Assembly (NCBI GenBank): GCA_038363925.1
Contig: JAQQWL010000006.1
Coordinates: 2,212,501 to 2,276,500, forward strand
Source: Apiospora phragmitis
Lineage: Eukaryota; Ascomycota; Sordariomycetes; Amphisphaeriales; Apiosporaceae
Length of the DNA stretch: 64,000 nucleotides
Direction of reading: 5' to 3'
Made by a program: the position numbers and the translations under genes. Below, piece by piece: positions 11,756-24,063 of the stretch. Position 1 is the first letter of the stretch. Each line of letters opens with the position of its first letter. The notes beneath the pieces were generated by a model. The model ran no database searches. It saw nothing but the letters and a program-made list of their open reading frames with translations, and had not been told where the DNA came from.

Positions 11756-14700
11756 CTACAATAAACTCTCGTACTTATCCAGACCTCCCCCCTGCTGCTG
11801 CTGCTGCTGAGGCTGCATAGGCTGGGCAGCTTTCTGCTGGTTCATCGCCATGCCCATGCTATTCTGCCCACCCATCATGCTATTCATACCCATCTTGTTG
11901 TTGTTCATGCTGCTCATGCTATTCATGCTGTTGTTCATCGGACGCATCGCCGCCATCCCAGTGCCCATCATGCTGCCCATGCTCGATGTGCTGGTGTTAG
12001 CCGCCGCCGCCCCTCCAAAGGAAGACAGCGACGGTTGTGGTTGTCCGAATGCGGAGGCATTATTGGTGCTGCCAAAGGACGATGACGACATGTTCCGTTG
12101 CGGCTGCCCTGGGGGAGGAGGGAACTGAAGCCTGACGAAGCCGACGGCGTGCCGCTACCAGGCGGTGGGGCCAGTGAGAAGGACGACAGACTGGACGACT
12201 GCATGGCGGGCCGCTGCTGTTGGTTCAGCGACATGCTAGCCATGGACGATGACAGCGGACTCATCATCGGTTTGCTGCTGGCGTTGGCCATCGAGGACGA
12301 TGCCCACGGATTCGCCGCTGGCGTAGTCGTAGATGAAGAGGACACCCACGGCTTGCTGCTACTAGCACCAGTCTTCGGGCTCGTCATGGGCTGCAGGGCT
12401 GAGAGAACTGTGTCGCTTGCGGGGTCAAGGATTGGAAACTGTTCAGGTCGGGCGTGACAGTCCTGAACGCCGGCTGAGGCTTGATGGCACCGAAGCCTCC
12501 AGCTGCGGACTGGGTCGTCGGACTTGGGGTCGACCAAGAGAACGCCGGCGCCGGCGGCGACTTCACGGTCTGCGACGTAGATGATCGGGCCGTGTTAGGC
12601 GCGTCACCCCAGCCAGCATCCATGGGATTGCTAGAGTCGAGACCGCCGCTGCCGCCACCGCCACTACCACCGGCTCGGCCCTTGATGAGCTTCTCAAAGT
12701 CGTCCTCCGAGGACCCGTTCGTCTCAAAAGTGGTGCCCGTAATCCCACCAAAGGCCATGAAGTCCTCGTTCTCGAGCGCCTTGCCATTGGACCCAGAACC
12801 AGACAACTCCTGGAGCTTCTTGGTCTGTTCGTCTTCCACCCTCCTGGACAGCGTCCGGATTAGCTCCATGAAGGTCTGGAACTGCTTGAGGTCGAGCAGA
12901 GGACCCAGACTCATGCTCCACAGGATGGGCAGGATATCCATGGCCACGAAGTCGGCATCGGCGACATCGCCCACCACCCTCAAAACGCTCAGCGCCGCCA
13001 TCATGACAGCCGGCTCCTTGGTTTTGATCACTCTAACCAGTGGAACAATCTTCTCCTGCATGGTGTATTTATCCAAAGCACTCGAGGATGACGTCTTCTT
13101 CTCGGGAGCGAACCGGCCCAATCCATCGTCACCTCCCGTGGGGTCATTGGAACCGCCACATAAGATCACAAACGCTTGCAAACCTCTGACCTTGATGGCG
13201 AGACTGTTCGTTTTGCTGAAGACGGTGGCGATAACGGGGAAGAGTTCGTTCTTGATGGTGCTGAAATCCAATATGGGCAGCACCGTTGGCAAGCCACGCA
13301 TGGCTACATCCACGATGGCCGGCGTTGGGCATTCAATTGCCGTCATAATAATGGGCAAGATGTCTATGGCCTTGGTCAGTACGATTAGAGGGCGGTGTGG
13401 GTAGTCTTCAGTTTGTACACACCATCTTTGAACTCCTTCCCGGAACAATTGCTGGTCATAACGGAAGTGTATTGCAGAATCACCATTAAGCAAGCGTCAC
13501 GAGCAGAGTCTTTCTCCTGAGCTTGAGTCTGCTTGGAATTGGTGATAAATATCTCCTTGATACGCGGCCGCACCCTCTCAGAGAAGGCCCGTTTCGAGGC
13601 AGGCAAAAGCTCAATAATCTTGAAGATGTTTTGCATAATCAGCGACAGAAGCTCCTTGTCTTTGAGCTCCTCCAACAAGGCAGGTAATATCTTCTTCTCC
13701 ATCACCGACTTGGGGAACGAAGGTAGCACTTTATTTAGCCCCCGCATGAAAGAAGCCTTCTCGTTCGGCGTCTTAGCTGGGAACGCATCCAAAAAGCGTA
13801 TGGTGGACACCAATATATTATCGAAGTACTCGCTCTCCTGGAACTCCCTGGCTGTCATTCGCTGTGCGGGCCGTCGTGTGATTAACCGAGGCAGTACATG
13901 GATTGGCAAGTCCCTAGGCAGAGGCCTTGACGAAAGAAACCCGTTTTGTGACGAGGGTACAGTTGAGGAGGACGAGAAGACCCTCTTGTAGGACGAGACG
14001 CTGGAATTGCACTCGATGGGAGAGCGGTGAGGCGAGTTATACAGGGCAACACATAGAAGACCTAACGAGAACATATCGGCCGACGTGGTAAGATTAGTAT
14101 CCAAGACGAAGTCAGGGGATGTATAGTCCAGATTGAGCTGCACATGCCGAGGCAACCTTGGATCAAGGTTGAGGACCTCAGATAAACTGATCGGCTGAAC
14201 TGAAGTTGGTTTTGTAGAGCCATCTGGGGGACTGGAAAATGAAAGGCCGCTGATTTTCCAGTCAGACTGCGGTAGCCAATGTTAATAAGTTGATAATAGA
14301 CAGACGTTGGGTATATAGAGATTTCCTACCTTGGCGTTTACTAGAATGGCATCAGGGGTGAGGTTGCCATGAACCAACCCAGCATTCTCATGCAGGAACT
14401 CAAGAGCCTTGCTGACCTGGAGCAAGCCTTTTTGTATCTCTAGCTCGTCTATCTCGAGTTCCCGCCTCCTCTTCGTACCATCGGCCTCTTCGGTGATGTA
14501 TCTGCTCGAGCGGCCACCCACGCCCCCCGCTCGTTCCTGGTCATCTTTTTCGGCAAGCAAACTGGCCAATGAGGCAGTCACGGGCTCAGTCACAAACTGC
14601 AGGCCTCCTCCGCGTGTTTCCTCGACCGGCTCGACGAGTTCCAGCACGTTGGGGTGTCGCAAGCGGGCGAGGGACGAGGCTTCCTTCTTCAGGCGCTCGA

Positions 14701-14926
14701 CGACTTCTTCGGCGGTGCGCTTGAAGGCGCTGGCGCCGGATCGTCCCAGGGAGTTCCCGTGTGAGTCGAGCAACTTCCTGTCGAAGACGAAGACCGAGTA
14801 AGGCTTCTTTGTCTTCTTTGCGGTCGCATCGTAGATCTTCCAGGGACCGGCATTGGACGTGATGTTGGGAGAGATGGTGTAGTTGCTGCCGATGTTGGAA
14901 GAGAAGCTCTTCAAGGACGAAAACAT
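11756..14926 (-). CDS. SCY1-family pseudokinase (SCYL2/Ppk32-like), two single-base frame breaks
   Basis: A SCY1-like protein: a degenerate kinase domain followed by HEAT-type repeats and a low-complexity tail. The family works in clathrin-coat and Golgi/endosome trafficking. Exons on the minus strand: 14926-14330, 14266-13423 and 13363-11756, with introns of 63 and 59 bases. The second junction is fixed by the conserved reading EFKDDILPII. The kinase lobe has HENAGLVHGNLTPDAILVN where an active kinase would have HRD...N, so it is likely catalytically dead. The HEAT region reads NELFPVIATVFSKT and so on. The tail is rich in Ser, Gly, Met, Asn and Gln and ends QQQQQQGGGLDKYESLL. The frame breaks near 12395-12400 and 12119-12122; each looks like one missing C/G in a run. 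Adding one base at each makes the exon sum exactly 1017 codons. Confidence 0.88.
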
Positions 14927-15988
14927 GATGGCAAGATGGGGCGACCTTCAGCCCTCATCTCTTCGTGTCGCGGCGTTGGGCGTATCCGGCGATTATGGTT
15001 CCGACTCTCTCTGCGGCTTTCGCGCCGAGGGTTCGCGCGCGCGCTGAGCCGAGTCGCCGATGTTTATATTCCGATCGGAATGGGTCCCTTTCTGTCGTCG
15101 CACGATCGCGATCATATGTCGTCGCCAAAGTTCTAATGGCTGCCGCAATTTTATAAGCCGACCCGACTCTACCATTAAATACGTCGTCAGTCAAGCTTGC
15201 AGGGGTGAATGCGTCCAATTCGCAAAATGGGTTCCAACTGACTGGCCAAATAACCTTGCCTTTCAATGGGAGCTAAACAAAGGTCTCGAGCTGTAGTATC
15301 AAAAACATCAAAGTTTCGGGGTAGTATTCGCAAAGTGGTGGAGCGAAGTGATTGCATGTAGAATAATATAATTAATTGCATGTAGATACCGAGACCTGGT
15401 CAGCTTGTGATAGACACTTTATCACTGCCCGATTTCCAACATCAATAGGTTGAGCATAGACGATAATGGAGCTCCGGGGGCTCTGGGGGTCGTTCAAGCC
15501 ACATCGATCACTCGAGAATCCAGTATGTAAAGCTAAGCTGGCAGCCACTATGAATCCCTTGGCAGCTTGGCGGCAAGTACCTTGGGTTAGCGGGGTTGTA
15601 AATAACTGCAACTCAGCTACTCCGTACTGCAGCGGCATTGCCCATGATGGATCCGATCAAATTGATTGGCATGGTCCCTTGATTGGATCCGATCGGGTCA
15701 GGCAATTCCACCACCTGCAATGGTCTGACTGGCCACAAACGACCTCCGATAGCGCTACGAGCTACGCCCTTCCTGACCCAATCACTTTTTCCCAATTCGA
15801 GTATATCATGCGCTGCAGCCCCGACGTTGAGCACCCGTTGGAACTCGTTGACAAATGATTCTACTGTGACTGATCCCAATTGGCTGGAGCCAGGTAATTT
15901 ACTGCCCTCTCGAGAATATACAAGAGATCTGCATTTGGTTACACCAGAATATTGCTAGTTAGACTTGCATTGTTTATAGAACACCATC
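14927..15988. other. Divergent promoter region between the SCY1 and aminotransferase genes
   Basis: No supported gene. SCY1 (-) and the aminotransferase (+) are transcribed away from each other, so both promoters lie here. Several ATTGG (reverse CCAAT) boxes are visible, two of them in nearly repeated contexts at 15647-15674 and 15679-15697 that share TGGATCCGATC or a close variant. Confidence 0.5.
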
Positions 15989-17307
15989 ATGTTGCGACAG
16001 CTACTTCCGCGAGCCGGAAGAGCCTTTAGAGCCTTTAGAGCTCCTGCTGCTCGCCAGCTGCTTCCTCTGAGTCTGGCTGCTCGTCAACCAGTGAGATGCT
16101 ACAGCATTCAGCCCGAGGCCGCCTCGCGCGCAAAACCCGTCGATGTCGACCCCTCCAGGCTGTCGATCACCAAGACCGACTCTCCCAAGGAGCTCAAGGA
16201 CCCTGCCGCCCTCATCTTCGGCCGAGAATTCACAGGTACAGATCCTATGCTATGATTGCATGCTTTACGATGTGCCTATCGCTAACTTTGCTACCAAGAT
16301 CACATGCTCACAATAGAATGGACACAACAAGATGGCTGGCTAGCACCGAAAATAACACCCTACCAGAATCTGTCCCTCGACCCGGCCACCTGTGTTTTCC
16401 ACTACGCCTTCGAATGTTTTGAGGGCATGAAGGCCTACAAGGACAAGAACGGCAATGTGCGCCTGTTCCGCCCGACAAGAACATGGAGCGCATGAACAAA
16501 TCGACGGCCCGCATTGCCCTGCCCACCTTCTCGCCCACCGCCGTCATCGACCTGATCTCCCAGTTCGCCAAGCTCGAATCGCGCTTCATCCCCGACCAGC
16601 GCGGCTACTCGCTGTACCTGCGCCCGACCATGATCGGCACCCAGAAGACGCTGGGCGTCGGCCCGCCGGGCAGCGCCCTGCTCTACGTCATCGCCAGCCC
16701 TGTCGGGCCCTACTACCCCACGGGCTTCAAGGCGGTCTCGCTCGAGGCCACCGACTACGCGGTGCGCGCGTGGCCCGGCGGCGTGGGTGACAAGAAGCTC
16801 GGCGCCAACTACGCGCCCTGCATCGTGCCGCAGATGGAGGCGGCCTCGCGCGGCTTCCAGCAGAACCTCTGGCTGTTCGGCGAGCAGGAGTACGTCACCG
16901 AGGTCGGCACCATGAACATGTTCGTCGCCCTGAAGAACAAGGAGACGGACCAGAAGGAGCTGCTCACGGCGCCCCTCGACGGCACCATCCTGCCCGGCGT
17001 CACCCGCGACTCCATCCTGGCGCTCGCGCGCGAGAAGCTCGCCCCCGAGGGCTGGATGATCTCGGAGCGCAAGTACACCATGAAGGAGGTCGCCGAGGCC
17101 TCCAAGGAGGGCCGCCTGATGGAGGCGTTCGGCGCCGGCACGGCGGCCATCGTGAGCCCCGTCCGGACCATCAGCTGGAAGGGCGAGGCCATGGACTGCG
17201 GGCTGAGCGAGCACGAAGAGTCGGGCGAGATTGCCCTGCGCATGAAGGGCTGGATCGAGGCCCGGCAGTACGGCGACGAGGAGCACGAGTGGAGCCACGT
17301 GTGCTAA
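15989..17307 (+). CDS. Mitochondrial branched-chain amino acid aminotransferase, one single-base frame break
   Basis: A PLP-dependent fold-IV transaminase that interconverts leucine, isoleucine and valine with their 2-oxo acids. The first 45 residues are rich in Arg, Ala and Leu with no acids, as in a mitochondrial presequence. Exon 1 is 15989-16235. A 63-base intron follows with a textbook GCTAAC branch site, and exon 2 is 16299-17307, joining as [13 protein letters not shown]. Key motifs are [28 protein letters not shown] (the PLP lysine) and the phosphate-binding loops. At 16471-16473 the reading [16 protein letters not shown] requires one more C than is present. With one base added the exons make exactly 419 codons (418 residues, normal length). 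I treat this as a consensus error. Confidence 0.92.
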
Positions 17308-17953
17308 AGACAGACGGACGGACGGAGAGCTTCAACAAAGTCTGATAGAACGGCCGGTAACTGGCGCCATCCTTGTGTACCATACCAAGGACGGTTGTAA
17401 TTAAATAGATCGGAACGGCGCATGGCGTACATAGCCTCGGGCTAAGTTTTAGCCAAACACCTAAAAATGATTGCATTTTATAGATCACACAATGCGAGTC
17501 CATGGGTAAAGTACATGTTTTAGCGAGAGATCGTGAGATGCGTGAATGTACATAGGAAAATCGACTTTTCTCTTCTGGGACTGCCTACTGCGATCCCTTG
17601 TCCGATTCATTCGGGAGCGACCCAGTTCTATAATGCTGCATCTCTAACTCGGGTACACATAGCAAACGGCGAGAAGCCGGCAGCTGAAAGATGAGAGTGA
17701 AAACAAGATAAAACAAGGTTCATGTACAGATGTGTAGGGTGTTCGCGAGACGGAAGGCGGATGGTCAAGCTCAGAAGAAGACAGGCGTGTCTTCCTTGGC
17801 TATCTGCCATCCAGTCATCCCGTTCTAGGAGTTGAGTAATGTTTCGTTTGTGGTTTTTTTTCTCTTTTCTCCCAGACGTTCATCCGGTTTTCCTTCTCTT
17901 TATGTTCATCTGTCCGTCCATCTACATAATCCACGGAGCCCGCCAGAACGTTC
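17308..17953. other. Convergent 3' flanks of the aminotransferase and complex I ESSS-like genes
   Basis: No coding signature. The stretch contains AT-rich 3' UTR-like sequence for both convergent genes. Confidence 0.6.
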
Positions 17954-18493
17954 TTATCGCTTCTTCTCCGGGTCCTCCAGGATGCCCTCGGCTTCTAATC
18001 TCCTCCGCGCCTCCTCAAGAGCCCAAGTCTGTATACTGTAGAACGAGTCAGTATCGGTTTTTATACATAGATTGATGGCAAAGACAATGCTTGTGGGATC
18101 GACCATGAAGGCAAAGGTGAAATGATGACTCCTCGCCCGCAACGTAGTATCAAGCGCGCGCATGCGACGGCCTGGCTTGCGGCACGGGTGTATGTCTCGC
18201 TAGCTAGCTAGGCTACTTACGATGTGTCGGGCTTGAAGGCATAGGCGATGGCGGCCAAGGCGAAGGTGCCGCAGAAGCCGTAGTAGAACGGCGTCTCCCC
18301 AGCCCTCCTTCTGGTACTTCTCGCCGGGCTTGACGCCGAACAGCCAGCCGGACGGCGGGTCGTACTGGGGGCCGTGGCTGGCGGGCCGGGCGGCCGTCGA
18401 AGAGAAGGTCCGGCTGCTGCTGGCGGCGGGGTTCAACGCTGTGGTGAGAGCGCGAGTCGCCCGGGCGGCGGCTTGCGGGCGGATCGCGGGCAT
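17954..18493 (-). CDS. NADH:ubiquinone oxidoreductase ESSS/NDUFB11-like subunit
   Basis: A small single-pass accessory subunit of mitochondrial complex I (membrane arm). Exons 18493-18221 and 18035-17954 flank a 185-base intron (GTAAGT...CTACAG), joining KPDTS to IQTWALEEA. The N terminus is Arg/Ala/Ser-rich with the cleavage-like sequence RTFSSTAARPASHG. Then come the family motif YDPPSGWLFGVKPGEKY, one hydrophobic membrane helix (FCGTFALAAIAYAF) and a charged tail ending ILEDPEKKR. At 18297-18300 the CCCC run (GGGG on the coding strand) is one base too long. Removing one gives 117 residues and the expected EGWETPFYYGF. The same TGGGGAG-for-TGGGAG problem occurs in the other complex I gene of this window. 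Confidence 0.85.
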
Positions 18494-19360
18494 CTTTTCG
18501 TATATTTCGCTCGGCTCCTTTTTCGGTGGTATATCGAGTCAATTGAGACCAAGCGATGTCCCGGTCAGAAAAGGGAATGGAAGATTGAGGTTGGAGTGGA
18601 GATGTATCTATTTGGCCCCGAGTGGGTTGTTGCTTTGGGTGCCCTCAGGTCAATCGGGTAGGTCCTTCCTTTGAGGTGAGGTTGAAGCTGGAGGAGAGAA
18701 TGCCGAGTTGGGGCGGTTGCGGAGTGGGTCGGAAAGTCACGTGGGATTACTTATGTCAGCAGGTTCTCCAGACCTCGGTCCCACTTTTGCAGAGCTACAA
18801 ATTTCACCAGACAATTTTCATATCAACCATTTTTCCTGTTCTTCACATCACTCCCAGGAAGATTCCCGACTCTGTTCTCAACCATTCCAACGGGAATGTG
18901 TTGGACATTGTCACCCAGATGCGGTATGGCAGTCGTTGCTTGAGCAAGAGAGTCAGTAATTGACTAGTACCGCATCTGCTGAGCATTAATGGTAAGTCGT
19001 TATGCTTTCTATTTCAAGTCTCCCACCTGCCTTTTTATGATGACAAACTACTTCCATTAAGAACGGCCAACTGAATCTCTATGTTGATTTACAAATATAT
19101 CAAGCTCAACAGTCTGAAATTTGCATCTTTAATGTTAACATTTTTGCTACGCTCTGGCCTGACCATTCGCTAACTCAAATGATTAGGTACTTCAACTATT
19201 TCGGCACTTATGACATGATAAGGCGGCAACAGCCATTCAAAATGTCGTGTATGACACTACTACGTACATAAGCATGATTTTAATGAACACTACGATTTAT
19301 CATATCTGCATGCCAACCTAGTTCTCCAGTGACTCTTCTCTCTATGCTGGTTATGCTAGC
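18494..19360. other. Intergenic region upstream of the ESSS-like gene
   Basis: Short overlapping ORFs without recognisable content. The part next to 18493 should be the promoter of the complex I gene; the part near 19360 is the 3' flank of the beta-lactamase-like gene. Confidence 0.5.
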
Positions 19361-21292
19361 TTACTCGACCCTCTCATACGTGATCACACCTTCCGTTCCA
19401 TCCTCCATGTATTCGATGACCAACTCATCGGCCCAGCCATCAGGCCCGAGCCGGAACTCAGCCTTGGCGACCTGGCCTGACAGCCAGTTTGGCGTATTCT
19501 TCAAATCTATGAAAACGGCCCAGTACTCGCCGGAGACATGCTCAAATTCGTAGGAAACCTCCCACACGGCATTAGCGCGTGACGCCTTGAGCTGCGGCTT
19601 GGATGATTGCCGAGAGCCCGAAGAAGTCCCCTCGTCGACTTCGACCGTGAGATTTTGATACGCTGGATGGTAGTATGTCCCTGCGTACTTCTGGAGCGGT
19701 AAAGTCGGCGGTAGCGGCTGCTCTGTACGCTCGGGGTAGAGCCGGTCGACGGCGAATCGTAGCTTGACAATATGTCCTGAATAGACTTCTTGCCTCTGAA
19801 CATTGTCGTTGATGATTAGCTCCCGAAAGTAGGCCAAATGTGAACTTGGTTGGATAGTTCTAGGATTCTTTTTTTCACTTACGCAGCGGCCCAGTCATAT
19901 CGATCTTCCTCTGCCACGCCCAGTTTGTCATTGATCAGTTTCCACGCCAGAGTTCTGCCGGCGAAATTGCTCGTCATGGCCGTGTTGGCCATAGTCACCA
20001 CGCCGTATCCCAGGTCAGGCAAGAAGAACACCTCGGTGCCGTAGCCCTCCATCCCGCCCCCATGGTTGTAGATGGTGTGTCCTTTGTAAGGGTTCACCAT
20101 CCAGCCCAGGGCGTAGGACCCCGGGCCGTCCCACCCCTTACCGGTCCCGACGGGCGTCATCCGCGGCGTCTTGATGGCTGCGTGCGCTGCCTTGGACAGC
20201 GGCTCCGCCTCGTTCGCGAGGCAGCGGATCCATTTGGCGTAGTCGAGCACGGTGCTCACAACCGCTCCCGCACCGCTTGCCCCGTCGAGCCCGGCGAACG
20301 GGACCTCGCCAAAGCCGCCCCCGTTCTTCTTCTTCGAGGAGTCGCTGCTGCTGCTGCTGCTGTAGTCCCACCAGTAGCCCATGGCCAGGTGCTCCGGGGC
20401 CGCCTGCGCGTCCTCGAGCGAGAAGTAGGTCGCGTTCATGCCGAGCGGCCGCCAGAGGCCCTCGCGCAGCGTGGTGCCGAGCCAGCGGCCCGTGAGGGTC
20501 TGCAGGACGTGCGACGCGACCATGAACATGAGGTTGCAGTAGCGGAACTCGACGCGCGGCTCGTGCACCATGGGCAGGAAGCGCAGGCTGCGCGCGAGGT
20601 CGCGCATCGTCGCTTTGTGGCCGTCGGGCCCGTACGCAGTCGACAGCGACTTGTCGTGGCGCGGGAACCCGGTCCGGTGCGACAGCGCGTCCTCGAGTGT
20701 CAGGTGCTCCTGCGCCCACGCGTACGCGGGCGCCAGCACGAAGTCGTCCCGAATCAGGCGCGCCAGCGGCGTCCGCCACGTCACGTCCGGGTGCGCGGCT
20801 GAGTCGATGAGCTGCGTGAAGGCGGCGGCCGTGAAGGCCTTGGTGGTGCTGCCGCCGTAGAATAGCGTCGATGGCGTCACGGGAGTCCCCGGTAGGGTGG
20901 CATTGCCATAACCCTACGATTCGTCAGCAAAAATGCCCCTATACCTCCGGATCCCCCAAGGTAAAGGTAAGGAATGGGCGCGGTGGCGGGCCCAAAGAAG
21001 CTTTAGCGCTGAGCGCCAGACAAAGATGGCGGCAGCTTGAGCATGTTGAAGCTCGGATGTGGTGTAGCAAAAAGTAAGCCGGATTTGAACTCACCGCAGC
21101 CCATGTATTCTCGCCGTCCACGATAGCAATCGCCAACCCGGGCACATGGAACTCGTCCAAAGTCTGCAAAGCGAAACGTTCGAACGCATCATCCAAAGGA
21201 CTGTGACTGTGTCCGCCCGATAATATTTTCTGGGATGCCAATGCTACAGGGCACAGTAGCAGCGCTGCAGCGCACTTGAATGGGGACCTCAT
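19361..21292 (-). CDS. Serine beta-lactamase/penicillin-binding-protein-fold hydrolase, secreted
   Basis: A member of the class C beta-lactamase-related family, which in fungi includes esterases, lactone hydrolases and proteins of unknown substrate. Exons 21292-21095, 20913-19883 and 19793-19361 give 553 residues. The N terminus is a signal peptide (MRSPFKCAAALLLCPVALAS). The nucleophile motif SxxK is seen as GSTTK near residue 80, the YxN motif as FRYCN, and the third motif as NHGGG in place of KTG. A C-terminal lipocalin-like domain follows (YAGTYYHPAYQNLTV). The last intron could end at two acceptors; the 38-base option is too short for a fungal intron, so I prefer 89 bases. The frame is clean and the middle exon is GC-rich. 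The substrate cannot be inferred. Confidence 0.82.
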
Positions 21293-21968
21293 GGCGCAGA
21301 GACTACAGGGACTACCACAATTAGGCTCCGTCTGCCAGTCAACTCTATTAATTAAATAGGTTAGGTTAAAGTCTTGTCACTCTGGGTTTCTGTGATTGAT
21401 TAGAGATTCGGGTGGGAGTTGGTCGTCGAGTTTTACGATTAAGAAGATGATGGAACGCCCCACACCTTCATAACCCCGATGTGATATGTGAAGGCTAGGT
21501 AGCATATCCCTGCAACATCTATAAGCAATTCCCGGTACACGTCAGACGCCACGCAGATCTCTGCATGTCGCAATATGCATTGCATACTCGCATCAAGTGC
21601 CATAGAGGCTTGCACGAGTGTATGCTGACTTGCGCTGACTTGCTACGCGACCGCATTTTGGTTCAATATGCCTAGGCCATGCACTATGCTATGTTCAAGC
21701 CAACAGCATTTTCCGTTTATCCCGATACGCCCACCACCTACTAGGTAGATCCCTGAGTTGACATAGCTTAATCCGATGACCATGCCGAAAGTCCCTCGTA
21801 GCACAAGCTAAGTCACGCACTACAAAGAAAGGCTCGTCACTGTTATCGTTTTTCGAACCACTAACTGGAGCAAAATTGTCCAGTCAGTGAACCGGAATGG
21901 ATCTTCGGGATCAGGTGTTGGTATGGTCGAAAACCAATTATACTGGTGTTGCTTTGTTCGATGGCCCC
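21293..21968. other. Upstream region of the beta-lactamase-like gene
   Basis: No gene seen. The sequence is compositionally ordinary and full of stops in all frames; it should hold the promoter of the minus-strand hydrolase gene. Confidence 0.5.
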
Positions 21969-22415
21969 TTATTGCTTGTGTGGCTTACTCTCTAGAGCGG
22001 CATAGGAAATAGAACCCGTCCTTCTGACGTTCCCGGATCGCCGCATGGATGGGGATTGAGCGGTTAGACGGCATGGGCCATATCGTAGGAAGAGCCACTG
22101 CAGCAGAGCGATCAGGACATCCTTAGCTTCGAAGCTCAAGCCACGAGCTACGAATACTTGTTCGGTCCCGGGGAATGGGTCTTTAGTAGCACGATGGACA
22201 ACGCCCTGAGCCATCTCATCCTTGTCGTCTTCTTCTACAACAACAGGGTCTAGGAGCGAAAGTTTACTTCTTAGGAAATGGATCGGCTTGTAGACTTTGA
22301 TGTTGATACCCGATGCCATCGGCATGTGTTTCTTGGGAGTTCTTCTCTTGTACCCGGGGGGAGCATCGCTGTCTTTCGTCTGTATCTGTGTACTCCAGTA
22401 GACATCATTAAGCAA
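21969..22415 (-). CDS. Doubtful hypothetical ORF
   Basis: An open frame of about 148 codons whose middle part (an acidic stretch VVVEEDDKDEMAQG, then FVARGLSFEAKDVLIALLQWLFL) looks more protein-like than random sequence. I do not recognise a family, the start is uncertain, and an exon may precede it near 22500. It lies in a decayed region and may be a gene remnant. Confidence 0.22.
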   Translation of the reverse strand: MLNDVYWSTQIQTKDSDAPPGYKRRTPKKHMPMASGINIKVYKPIHFLRSKLSLLDPVVVEEDDKDEMAQGVVHRATKDPFPGTEQVFVARGLSFEAKDVLIALLQWLFLRYGPCRLTAQSPSMRRSGNVRRTGSISYAALESKPHKQ

Positions 22416-23718
22416 GAGTGCGTCCCCGCCGGTGCGAATGTCATAAGGTCATGCCTCATATTGACCAACAGAGGAAATAGAGCGTACTTACTGGAAACAT
22501 GAGGCTGATGATGACTAAGTCTGGTCTCGCCCGTAGGGGATGGGGATTGATATTTATATATGAAAAACTTCGGCTGGGGGTTAACACCCTATGTGCATAA
22601 ATACCTTTCCTGTCCCTTCTTGTAATTACCGGTGAAATTAGGAGACTGGTTATTCCAGCATAATAAGGGGGCGTGTTAGATCTCGCTGGTCAGTCCACTT
22701 GCATTGCTAGGTATCTAGCGAAGGGTCAACGGCTCGTTCCTCTCTAACCTTGGTTTCGAAAGCTTTGCCCTAGAGCCAGCAATACCAGTACATCATGGCA
22801 GAAATGCTAACAACTGAGCCTTGTATGCAGGCCTTTCTTGGATTGAGTCGCACCTAGTAATCTACTTACAATGCAGTTGTCCGTCAACGCCACCACAATC
22901 ACTGCCAATGATCTAGAGCTGGCCAAGGAGTTAAGGGCAAGAAAGTAAAACGCGTTCCTGGGCCTCAGGAAAGCTTATTGTTTTTTCCCCCAGTGCAGAA
23001 GGGAAAACGCGTTGAGCTTACAGAGTGTTCAATGTGCTAGGATAAGGTAATGACGCTAAGGGACTAACACATATCGTCTTCCCTCCAGTCTACATTCAAG
23101 TCCTGGCCGACTACTACTCAACGAAGGATGTATAATTCTAAAGATAGGTTACACTGCGTTATCAGATGGATATATATGAACGTCTGTGATGGAGAGTTCG
23201 GCTTTACTGTATAAGCTTCAAAGGAACTGAGCCCAGGATCTGGAGAAACTCATACCATCACTTTGTGTTTACGGACCGACGGAAGGCCATTGGAAGCACA
23301 TGTATATCCTGCAACGGGCTTCTCCGATATATAATAAATAAAATAATACAGATTACTGCTACGGCGCCTAAAGTGTCAGCTTGAATGAAGTCTATGCTGT
23401 TGTTGAGACTACATGTAGTTTTGCACCGAGCTCTCAGGGTTACCGACTACCAGTGTGACCTTCTGAGATAGCGACAGGCGCGTTTTCCAGAGGCATCCCC
23501 AGAGAGCCCAACAAGTCAAGTAAACAAACCAGTCCTCCGATACCCCTTCACAAGAACATTGCGACAGTATTACAAAGCCCTTTGAATAATCACCCCTGAC
23601 CAAGAGACCATGTTAGTATACCCACACCCCTTTTCCTGCATTATTCCACGTCGGCGCAGCCTCGCAGCGTCTCACTGGGTCAAAGGCTGACCCTCGATTA
23701 AATATATAGCCAATCACA
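22416..23718. other. Gene-poor stretch
   Basis: All six frames are densely stopped and no repeat or RNA structure stands out. It lies between the doubtful ORF and the small basic ORF. Confidence 0.5.
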
Positions 23719-24063
23719 ATGTTCACCATCGGAAACGCCGCGACTAACACGGCGTTCAACTTCTCGGGGGTCTCCGCCGACCCGAAGAGCCGCCGTTACA
23801 AGGAGCTAGCAACAAAGTACAATTACATGCGGGACCCGCTGCTGTCCCTCAGCGACGACGTCGAATTCCAAGATTTTATTAGAAGCAAGATCATGGAGGA
23901 GCCCGTCAGAGCCGCTCGGAAGAAGGAGAAGGAAGAGCAGGGCCCAGCCCCTGGCAGCAGCAGCAGTGGCGGCGAAGCCGTCGTTCCTCACCGAGCGACA
24001 GGAGAACGAAAGAAGAAGAACCACCAGCCGTTGAAGAAAGTCCGTCGGTTTTTCTGTATGTGA
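23719..24063 (+). CDS. Small hypothetical protein with a basic C terminus
   Basis: A single-exon frame of 114 residues. A TATA-like AATATATAG lies just upstream. The first half resembles a folded or helical segment (RRYKELATKYNYMRDPLLSL), the middle is charged with a Ser/Gly linker, and the end is Lys/Arg-rich (KKKNHQPLKKVRRFF). No family is recognised and no function is proposed. It could be a genuine small fungal gene or a chance ORF. Confidence 0.4.
   Translation: MFTIGNAATNTAFNFSGVSADPKSRRYKELATKYNYMRDPLLSLSDDVEFQDFIRSKIMEEPVRAARKKEKEEQGPAPGSSSSGGEAVVPHRATGERKKKNHQPLKKVRRFFCM

Noticed and set aside
12481..13404. Long plus-strand ORF of 307 codons
   Set aside because: It is the antisense shadow of the SCY1-like gene, which has domain content and splice logic on the minus strand.
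16435..17298. Long minus-strand ORF of 287 codons
   Set aside because: Antisense shadow of the GC-rich aminotransferase exon; no domain and Arg/His/Leu-rich composition typical of reverse frames.
20062..20802. Plus-strand ORF of 246 codons
   Set aside because: Antisense shadow of the beta-lactamase-like gene.
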